From positions 1-32,541 of the IMG/VR virus record IMGVR_UViG_3300028883_000101: a DNA stretch of 32,541 nucleotides. The stretch is one strand, 5' to 3'. The notes under the pieces were generated by a model. That model did no database searches and was not told the DNA's origin. It saw only the letters and a program-made list of their open reading frames with translations. The position numbers and the translations under genes are program-made. Shown piece after piece: positions 22,601 to 30,600 of this stretch. The DNA comes from a virus. The stretch's first letter is position 1, and each line of letters starts with the position of its first letter.

Positions 22601-24477
22601 AAACTACATGGAGACAACAGGGTGAAGCTTTAGCAGAGGAGCTTGCTAAGGGGCTGGGAGCGGAGGCTGGAGCATCTCTTATTCCCAGCATGGGGATGTT
22701 CGATAAGATGTCTGGCGGACCGGGGGCAGATGCAGTAGCGGCTGGTAAGTCCATCGAGCGTATGATGGGTGATCTGGGTAGTATGACTGACTTAGATAAT
22801 TTTAAGAACACCATTGAAGAGATAAATGGGCAATTAGCCATTATGGGCTATAAGGTTAAACAGGTTCTTAATACGCAGGAGACTGATACTTCTCTAGGTT
22901 CTATAAAACAACTAAAGGACGCATACAGTATTTGGATTAGGATTGTTGAAGGGTTGAATACAGTATATAACGAGAACAAAGAGGCTATAGCCCTTCAGTC
23001 CCAGGAGGAGCAGAAACTCGCAGAGATTGGTATTCAACTTTCACAGGGTAAAATAACCTTAACGGAGGGGATTGAGAAATATAAGGCAGCTTTGGCTAGT
23101 CAGACCGAAGCGGAGATTCGACTTCGAGAGGTAGAAAAATCTTTTAGGGAGGACCAGAAAGCAGCTGCCATCGAGCGGAACATTGAAAATATGCGTCTGG
23201 AGAATGGACAAAGCCTGAAACTCATCAATATGCAAAAAGCTTTGAATAAGGGACGCTTCAAAGAGGTAAGTACTCTCCGTTGGATTATCAAAGAAAAGGA
23301 GAAGTCGGGGAAAATTACCCATGAGGAGAAGGACCTTGAACTTTCTCTCTTAGGGATTTTCACCGGTAAGAACCGTCGCTTAGCTGAGCAGGCTATCAAA
23401 GAGCAACAGCTCTCTAATGAGTATCAGAATAAGATCCAAGCTCACAAAGATTCTCAAGCAGCTCTTATGGAGGAGAAGGATCTCTACGAGCAGCTGGTGG
23501 GTGGTACTTATAAGGATGCTCAAGGTAAAATCATTCAATTAAGTAATGCCGATCAAGTTGCTGCTGAGATGAAGTTGAGGTATATCGAGAAGCAGATTGC
23601 AGCCGGTGATGGTTATGATGAGGCTCTTCAAAAGTGGTATGATAATGAAAAGGCTAGAGCAGAGACTGACCCCGAAAAAGAAAAGTGGGAACGTCGGATG
23701 CAGGTCCTCCAGTGGGCAATGGATCAAACTGTGGCCTACTATACTAAGATGCAGGATAATAGGGCTGCATATAACGAAACTTTTGATAAGCTTGACCATG
23801 ACCGTTTACAGGCCAATAGTGACTATCAAAAGGAGTTAGCAGCTGAGGTGAAATCAGGGGCTATTTCCCAGGCTCAAGAACAAGCTTTGTTAGCGGCCAA
23901 GATGGCCCAGACCCAGGCTAAAATGGAGCATGACAGGAAGCTTGCTCAAGCTGCCCTTAAACGAGACAACGAGATTGCCCGGGCAGCAATGATCAAAGAC
24001 GTTACTATCACTATTGCTACGGCAATAGCTAAAGAGCTTGCTTTGAATGGAAGTCCATGGGCTGCTGCAGCGGCAATGGCCGGGTTAGCAGTAATACAGG
24101 TTGCAGCGAATGCTGCCTTTAATAAAGCGAAGAGGGATGCTCAGCAGGATTATAACGCAACAGCCGCTGAAGAGGCTGATAAGCTCAGTGCTGCAAATGC
24201 TGCTTTTAGCGCCCAAGAAAACGCAATCCGAGGGGAAGGGGTTGATGGGGCCGAAGGAGATACCCTGAGAACCTCCGCTCGAAAGATCTCGGGTACAATC
24301 AAGGCTGAGTCCATGAATGTCACTATCTCCCCGACTATTGTGGTCAGCGGGGAGCAGGTATTCATTGGTTCAGGTTCAGTGGTTGAATTCCAACTCCAAC
24401 TCCAGCAGCTCATGGTTCAGGCTATGCAGGATGCTATTAATAACCGTGAAATTAACATCGGTACTCTAGGAGGGTAA
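19627..24477 (+). CDS. Tape measure protein
   Basis: 1616 residues. It sets tail length and is ejected ahead of DNA. Residues about 20-240 are coiled coil; 255-450 form the conserved tape-measure region (RRSLGAIRNQILVLTFATQG, SGLLTVSEASAGLKNLLSAG, QGIKNQNSIMVDNAGITKNL); hydrophobic stretches lie at about 705-727 (VYLLVMEGILWAWG) and 1460-1498 (NGSPWAAAAAMAGLAVIQVA); the rest is heptad-rich coiled coil. At roughly 1.5 A per residue the tail would be about 240 nm. The start overlaps the previous stop (TAATG); the Dit-like gene follows after 2 bases. No lysozyme or peptidase motif was noticed. Confidence 0.95.
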   Translation: MSGAAGRRDNRFDFIFNVTVGGKDNLSKAGKAAKSAARDWDSFAESIDKSGHSMEVGKERLKEYVATYRSLERGLTKLEVILREKRKAEADAASTEKNLIAIEKQVKATTSYIAKLKEGGAAWQREKAKLDQLTVSQRESSTAAKRAADTLERVKAKYEEKYLTMRKYLKILTQNQEIQVDLGKHTGKLSGQVKKLRTAYEDAKVASGKLTTEMKKGASSQNKTQKELKETTRDVKSLNRAVRDNGKTWDFWHDQRIGTNAGISLPGFRRSLGAIRNQILVLTFATQGLRKVFSEAFQSSRQMESALRGLGSVSLNTGNIMGVAEEKAKNLASSGLLTVSEASAGLKNLLSAGFGLPEATKMMNTLTDAASFNRQGTLKLGEAVVGATQGIKNQNSIMVDNAGITKNLSIMYKEYAAQIGTTMGKLDEAQKRQAILNGIQKEGAVFAGDSAKVLGTMEGALAQFNVTAFNAAAALGDVMQPAITAFLGTVKETYGEVKTFLSDETFKADAMRAAAIEGKELGEAFKGMIESLKTLNALAKSTINNLEKVVNTISKLTGNAEKVSLGFIDVAKAITKVVIISRLFGRITRNSAKAVEKLVAEEALYLDIYNRRTKVGRLINAQTGERLRGLKALRIAQIKVNNYYKEELGLLRQQYVEYKKAQLGLKALGVRAQIAGKRMVMFGKAVKMAGLGLKSFAISVGVALKSLARMTVYLLVMEGILWAWGKLTNKTDEATEAIKDHLDQAYELSDAYLKLTENRRQLEELTQETSEKASPLGISTFALQKEQALLLRHATEVGRLTHLYWDATSVEEQQWLERRIQKANETYEKQRSIVVAKQRQIEAEITQFYETIAGIEQAYADHHEEWLKKHGDQELRANVDHYNDMITQQKLFNERRARLYAADAARAAELEGNLNRGISEAYSDVVDNRIKFQDEVTKELDSFQRKMETVIPKLIVDPEKQAQAQAEAWEEKQLESLNKMMDKLEESLENRQTTWRQQGEALAEELAKGLGAEAGASLIPSMGMFDKMSGGPGADAVAAGKSIERMMGDLGSMTDLDNFKNTIEEINGQLAIMGYKVKQVLNTQETDTSLGSIKQLKDAYSIWIRIVEGLNTVYNENKEAIALQSQEEQKLAEIGIQLSQGKITLTEGIEKYKAALASQTEAEIRLREVEKSFREDQKAAAIERNIENMRLENGQSLKLINMQKALNKGRFKEVSTLRWIIKEKEKSGKITHEEKDLELSLLGIFTGKNRRLAEQAIKEQQLSNEYQNKIQAHKDSQAALMEEKDLYEQLVGGTYKDAQGKIIQLSNADQVAAEMKLRYIEKQIAAGDGYDEALQKWYDNEKARAETDPEKEKWERRMQVLQWAMDQTVAYYTKMQDNRAAYNETFDKLDHDRLQANSDYQKELAAEVKSGAISQAQEQALLAAKMAQTQAKMEHDRKLAQAALKRDNEIARAAMIKDVTITIATAIAKELALNGSPWAAAAAMAGLAVIQVAANAAFNKAKRDAQQDYNATAAEEADKLSAANAAFSAQENAIRGEGVDGAEGDTLRTSARKISGTIKAESMNVTISPTIVVSGEQVFIGSGSVVEFQLQLQQLMVQAMQDAINNREINIGTLGG

Positions 24478-24479
24478 CC

Positions 24480-26378
24480 ATGGCTACTACTGCCCAATCA
24501 CTTGATAAAGTAGGGGTTGCCGGAATTGGTACTACCTCTCAAGATGTGGCAGCTGATACTGTTGGGCAGAAATGGGAATTAGCGGTTGCGGTTGATGTCC
24601 TGAATTCCAAATTTGAAATTGGGACCAAGGTCAAATACACTTTAGCAGTCGACACCCACGGTCAATCTGCTTTTGCAGCGAATGCTGTAGAGTTCGGGAT
24701 AGCGGCTGCAACCCAGGACCATAACTCTCTACCCTCCAACTATCTCCAGTTCGGGGATAAGGCAGTTATCGGCCCTTCAAGTTATGAGAATGTTGAGGGG
24801 TATACTGAGTCCTTCAGGGTTGCAGTTGCAGCACAAGTAGTGTCCAATGCTGTAAACGCTAATCTCTGGACAAACGGAGTCATCTACCCCTTAGATCGTC
24901 GAACAGATTACGGTTACTCGGTGGGGGATGATATCACCGTCTTGGGTACAGGTATGGCTAAGGGGTGGGCGGTTGAGAATGCGAAGATGGCTACCTTGGG
25001 TATCTTCAAGGGCACTAGTCACTTCGGAGCCATGAGCCGTTATGCGCTGGGTATCGATGACGCCCCCTGGAACCACTTTGAAATCTGGGAGAACTCCCTG
25101 GCTACAGATTTTGTAGGGATCAAGATGATCCTGCCCCAGTCCAACAATTATGCAGTGGGTACTCAAACGGGACCTCTCAACGGTGAACTCAATTCTTACG
25201 GCCCCGTCATTGAGCATTGCGAATACGTCATTGCTCCTTATCGCGAACCCTTGTTTGACGGTAGTCCTGAAAACTGGGATGCTGATTGGGAAGGGGAAAC
25301 GATCCAGGCTTCTTTCCGGTACATCTATTGGGAAACCGATAGTACAGATAATGCCTACTTAGCTTATCGTACTGACGAGAATGCATTGACCATCGATTCT
25401 AACCAGTTTTCAGCCGGTGTCTTAGTAGGAGCTTCCCACGGTGGTGGGCAATTCGATAAGAAAACTGCTCAGCGTCTGTTCACAATGGTTAATGGTATTT
25501 CTGAAGAAGTAGACACCAACGCCAACTACCAGTCAGTCGGTATCTTTTATCAGTATTTGGTAAAGGACATCGGTAATATCACTAACCCCTCGTACATCCG
25601 CATTGTGCCCAATACTACGTACCGCATGGGGATTACTTGGAAGGGTAGCCTTGAACCTTCCCAAGCCAACCTCATTGCGGGGTCCGAGGCTTTTGCTAGG
25701 TTCCAGTGGGGACCCCTTCTGAATGCAGATGTAAACCAATACAGCTCTCACATGATGAGCACGGATAACCTGGTAAACTCTTCCAACCGGTACCAGAATT
25801 CTTGGGTCACCGACATTGTTTCAGGGTATGTAGGGGAGATCGGGTACGACTTTTACGATGATTATATGCCTGCAAACTTGGCTGTCATCCTTAGGGCGAA
25901 GAGTAATATCACTGCTGCCGATACCCGGTTGATCCGGGGGGCTGAACTAGATGTTTTTGTAGATAGCATCTGGTTAGAGCATCAAGGAGACCTTAGCAGT
26001 ACTCAAGCAAGCAACGGGTATTGCGAAATTAATCATTATCCTGAACAAGACACTTTACAGGTAAGCAAGTACCAGCCTGTAGAACCTGTAACCTCCGTCA
26101 TGGGGGATGGTACTACAGTAAGGATTGATACTACAGGTTTTGCTCACCGCGAACTTTATACCATTGAGTGTGACTTTGTTAATATGAAACAGGCAGAGTA
26201 CGATAAAATCCAGGCTTTGATGAAGTGGCAGAAGTTGGGATATCGCCTTGCCCTGCACCCCTATCTGCCCAATGTTCCGCACTGTTTGGTCGGCCACTTA
26301 ACTATTGATAAGGTAGATAAAAGCTTTTGGGATTTGACTCGTTTTACCTTTAGATTTAGGTTTCAGGAGGAGATATAA
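24480..26378 (+). CDS. Minor tail protein, distal-tail-like
   Basis: 632 residues; AGGAGGG precedes the ATG. The C-terminal about 100 residues (FAHRELYTIECDFVNMKQAE, YRLALHPYLPNVPHCLVGHL, then WDLTRFTFRFRFQEEI) have the strand pattern of distal tail (Dit) proteins, which join tube to tip. The large N-terminal and middle part is beta-rich (jelly-roll-like segments such as PWNHFEIWENSLATDFVGIK) and may include a carbohydrate-binding module. Location directly after the tape measure is typical for Dit. Known Dit proteins are about 250-500 residues, so this one has additional domains. Assignment moderate. Confidence 0.5.
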   Translation: MATTAQSLDKVGVAGIGTTSQDVAADTVGQKWELAVAVDVLNSKFEIGTKVKYTLAVDTHGQSAFAANAVEFGIAAATQDHNSLPSNYLQFGDKAVIGPSSYENVEGYTESFRVAVAAQVVSNAVNANLWTNGVIYPLDRRTDYGYSVGDDITVLGTGMAKGWAVENAKMATLGIFKGTSHFGAMSRYALGIDDAPWNHFEIWENSLATDFVGIKMILPQSNNYAVGTQTGPLNGELNSYGPVIEHCEYVIAPYREPLFDGSPENWDADWEGETIQASFRYIYWETDSTDNAYLAYRTDENALTIDSNQFSAGVLVGASHGGGQFDKKTAQRLFTMVNGISEEVDTNANYQSVGIFYQYLVKDIGNITNPSYIRIVPNTTYRMGITWKGSLEPSQANLIAGSEAFARFQWGPLLNADVNQYSSHMMSTDNLVNSSNRYQNSWVTDIVSGYVGEIGYDFYDDYMPANLAVILRAKSNITAADTRLIRGAELDVFVDSIWLEHQGDLSSTQASNGYCEINHYPEQDTLQVSKYQPVEPVTSVMGDGTTVRIDTTGFAHRELYTIECDFVNMKQAEYDKIQALMKWQKLGYRLALHPYLPNVPHCLVGHLTIDKVDKSFWDLTRFTFRFRFQEEI

Positions 26379-27623
26379 ATGCCCCCTAGTACTAGTCCCA
26401 AACAATCCCTCGGAGAACCTCGTAAAATTATCAGTGCTACTCCCAAGTTCTACATAAAGGACCAAGGTACCGATTATGACACGGGAGAAGAATTCAACGG
26501 TATCTGGAGTGGAGGCACATTTATTGACCCCACCGGCTATGGGAGTATCGGTCATTGGCGCTTAAACGAAGAAGCGGGAGCTATCGGGTTTAATAATCGG
26601 ATTCGTGGGCAGATGAACCTCAGGGGGAGAGGGATTAACAGGGGCTCAGACGACATCGGTTCTTATATTACATATAATCTCAAGAAAGATACTCCAGTAG
26701 ACCCCCTTATCGGTAGCGCTGACCACTATACAATGCTAGGTTCTCCTGGCACCTCTATTGATGAGGACGCAGCTTTCGACACATGGCTTAAGACCCCCGG
26801 CTTCGACTCCTTATCTTATGATAATTCTGAAGGCTTGGGAGATATGAGGTATTTCTTCGATATGTGGGTATATCTCTATCACCCGCCGGCAGCGGGGGAA
26901 AAACAAACCCTCTTAGAGCTCTGGAATGATGAGAGTACAAGCTATAACCGAGTTTTACGGTTTTTCATTGGGAATTATTCAGGTAATATTACAGTCAGTA
27001 TGGAGTATGCGAAAGGTAATGCTGCTACTCGGTCTGGGGTTTCAGTAGCCCACTCTTACCCCGCGGGAGCTAAACTCTACCCCCGAGGAGCAGGGTATGA
27101 CGGAGGTCTTCACCACATTGGTTTTGTCCTTGACCGTACCCGCTTAAGCGGGGGGTATATTGTTTTCAGCGAAGATGATGACAACCCCGAGGGTATCTAT
27201 GTGGACGGTCAGAAGTATACGAAGACAGGAAATATTTCTACTTGGTATACAGGGGCACTAGAGGTTAATACGAATGCTTTAATTGGTTGTAACATCCTTG
27301 ATCCTTCTTCTGACTTAACCGCAATTCGAGGGGGGAGCGGGGGTCAAAGGTTTATCAATCATGTTCAGGGTAAGATATATCAAATCCAGATGTGTCACAT
27401 GACCACACTAGGGGAAGTAAGTAAGGAAAGGGTGCGCAAGGTTTACTCCCTTAAATTCGATATTCCTCGAGGTCCTCGAAAAGTAGATTTTTCGGATAGG
27501 TTTACTCAGGATGGTAAACATCTTCTCCAGACTATCTCCCAGATTAAACAGGCTGTTGAGTTAGACGAGGGCACTTTCTTCATTTCAGTCACAGATGTGA
27601 GGTTAATAAATGGCCAGAGTTGA
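26379..27623 (+). CDS. Tail protein with LamG/concanavalin-type lectin domain
   Basis: 414 residues, strong AGGAGG ribosome site. Residues about 60-340 have the LamG/concanavalin A-like pattern: GSIGHWRLNEEAGAIGFNNR, MRYFFDMWVYLYHPPAAGE, TLLELWNDES, then GGLHHIGFVLDRT and a late strand (GKIYQIQMCHMTTLGEVSKE). These domains bind glycans, so a role in host surface recognition or tip structure is likely. The C-terminal 60 residues (PRKVDFSDRFTQDGKHLLQT) are a separate piece that may anchor it to the tip. It overlaps the next gene by 14 bases. Domain call moderately sure. Confidence 0.6.
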   Translation: MPPSTSPKQSLGEPRKIISATPKFYIKDQGTDYDTGEEFNGIWSGGTFIDPTGYGSIGHWRLNEEAGAIGFNNRIRGQMNLRGRGINRGSDDIGSYITYNLKKDTPVDPLIGSADHYTMLGSPGTSIDEDAAFDTWLKTPGFDSLSYDNSEGLGDMRYFFDMWVYLYHPPAAGEKQTLLELWNDESTSYNRVLRFFIGNYSGNITVSMEYAKGNAATRSGVSVAHSYPAGAKLYPRGAGYDGGLHHIGFVLDRTRLSGGYIVFSEDDDNPEGIYVDGQKYTKTGNISTWYTGALEVNTNALIGCNILDPSSDLTAIRGGSGGQRFINHVQGKIYQIQMCHMTTLGEVSKERVRKVYSLKFDIPRGPRKVDFSDRFTQDGKHLLQTISQIKQAVELDEGTFFISVTDVRLINGQS

Positions 27624-30600
27624 GGAAATTAGGCCTCCAATTCGGGAAGACCAACGTGTAGAACGTTTTTGGGATCAACCTCTCCAGGACCAGCTTTATA
27701 CAGAAGGAGGATATAAAGCAGTATTCCCGCCTACCAAAGGGGGTGGTGGTACTTCGTGGCAGAATAAAGAAATAGTTATTGGCCTCGAGGTTCAATATGC
27801 TGATGGTTCTCGGGAGGAAGTAGAGGTTGTGGGAGGCGTTGTTGATAAAATCCAAACCCAGAGGTCTTCTACTACTGCAGTCATGAAAATAAAATCTCAT
27901 GCAAAAACTCTTCAAGATGATCAAGCAGAGAGAGTACGGGATGGTAGCCGGTGGTATGAAAACGAGCGCCTTAGCTACATACTCAACCGGCTTCTTGAGC
28001 AAGTATTCAGGGATGCTGATGGTAATTTACCCCTAGACAAGAGAGCCAAAGCTAATAAGCTGAAGCTCAATACAATAGATGGGGAAGTAGGCTATTGGAG
28101 TTTGGGTAAGCCTCCGGGATGGGATGGGGAAACCTATACTCCTGACACTAATGCTTACCCGGTTACTTCTTTGTGTACTGGACCAGATCGCGACTATATC
28201 TATGTAGGTCTCGGGGGACGAGTTGAGGATTCTGAGTCTTATTCTCCTCAGTTGTGGAAATACCACATAGATACTAATACTTGGACATTTCTTCAAGAGA
28301 CAGACCCTGCTGGAAGTTCCGGGGTTGGTGATGACGATACCACTTATGCTCAAATTCATAATTTGTTCTACAATACCGAGGATGGGTATCTCTACGGGGT
28401 TCTTTGGAGAGATTGGGCTGATAGTGAAGATTCAATTACTGAGGCTGATACTCCACACCTAGATTGGATGGCCCCTCCTGCCAGGATTTTCTGGTTTAAG
28501 GAAGGACAACCTTTTCTTGACCATGACACCTATAGCCACAAAATAGATAATTTTTGGACAGGCCAGTGGGACTTCCGTGAAATGTTCATGACCGACAAGA
28601 ACCTCAATACCCAGGTCTCTTATGACGGAGGTACCGGGGGTACGGTCTCAGGGTCAGAACCTCATAACGACGGTCAACCTGATAAAGCTACACCCTTAGC
28701 GGGAGTAGGTAACTTTTCGGCTTTCAAGTATATCATGCTTCCTACTCCGGATGGGGATCATGCAATGTTACCCGAGGGAGTTTCTAATATTGAGCACCGA
28801 CGCCAAGTTCACCGTTATTGGCCCCAGCCCTCGTGGAATAATTGGTATAATGATGTGGTTACTGCTGACTGGAATGACCTGGGGACGGGAGAGTTAATTC
28901 CTACTACGCCTACTAATGCGAATACTCAATGGACTAACGCTTCGGGGGCGACTCCTCCTGACGGCTGGTCTACTTATGGTAATGATTCAGCTAATACCAC
29001 GTACAGCGTTACTAACGGTGTACTTACAATGAACGTAGGTAGTGGTTCTGATAAGCTTGATCGTTGCCAGTTAGTCCATACCCTAGTTGAAAGGAATATG
29101 ACTGTTTTTAGAATTAGAGTAGAAGGCCTTTCGGGGGGTCAGGTTTTCGTAGGGGGCACTCCAGTAGGAATAGGTGGGTCCGGCTATTTTGATTGGTGGA
29201 AAACTCAAGGACCTCTAGGCTTTCCATGGGGCGGGGCTATTGGAGCTGACGGCGACTACTACTTTACTTATCTCCAATCAAATGCCATCCCCAACATGGG
29301 AGCCCAAGGCCAGTTTGATGAGCAAAGCTCTGCCTATCTTGATATGTTTGCATGTTTGGGGATCAGCTTTGCTCCCAACTCTTATACATCACCTCTGCAG
29401 ATTAATAATCTTAGTGTAGCGGTTGCTCGATATTGGGACCGTTCACATGAAGAAAAATATTCTGCAGGGGAAAATATCCCTATTACTGGTTTTAGTAAGA
29501 TTGTGGTTTGTACCTATATTAGCCCCAGCTCTCACAAGGCGGAGTACGGCCCCTATTTTGACTCCTACGCAAATAACTCCGTAAATCAATACTCATCTCG
29601 TAATGCAGTTCCTGATTTAGGTGATGACCTCAACATGGAGTATTTTTTGGAGTTTAACTTCATTGCCCAGGACCGTTCCCTTATTGAGGCGGGCATGAAT
29701 AGCGCATGCTGGAACGGGCTTTGGGGTCCCAGTTATGCAGAAGAGGGAGTTGCTCCTGATAATACTTCACGGTTTATCATAGGCACTGACGAGAGTGCTC
29801 CAGGGGTTGGAGCGGTTAATGAAGAGAAAATCATTACAGTAGCTCCAGATTTCTACGAAGCTAATGCTGCTAACATGGTTATCGGCCAAAACGCTAACCT
29901 CTATGGAAACCCCGAGCATTATATCGGTGCAAGAAAAGGTCATGGCTACGGCTCTGTCCAAGTAATTCCCATTGGCGAACCGGCAATGTGGCATACTTCC
30001 GAAGATAATTACGAAATCTCTGGTGCAGTTCGGTATACTAACGGACAACAGGGTTTCTTCTGCTTTAGTCAAGAAGCCGACGACGGGAATGGGCTTATCC
30101 TTTTTGCCCAGTTTGACGGGGAGTCTGATGCAACTGCTTCCCGGAGAAACCGTTGGGGACCTGACAACTATCAGCACCTTGGAATTAAGTACTCTGTGAT
30201 GAAGTGTTCAGACCACTCCGTTACTGATTTTTACCAGGGAACTACCCATGCGGTAGGCGGAACCATTCTCACTAAGAGATCCAATACCAATCCTCCTTAT
30301 CATACTACAGATCAGTATGATGCGATTTATCCTATTGCCGGTTGTGCAGACGCAACGGGTACTTTTTATATCTCGGCTGTAGAGAGTATTACTTATGAAA
30401 CAAAGAGTGCCTCTGGTGCTCAAGTAGGTAAGAATTACTTATTTTGTTGGGAACCCGGAACAGACCCCCTGCCTGCAATAGGGTCTTGGCCTTCCCCTTA
30501 TACTAAGTGGACAAGTACTAGCGATGCTTCTGTATATAACACCGACGGTGTATCTACTTGTTACGGTAATCTGTCTGACAATTACTATGGAGCTACGGGG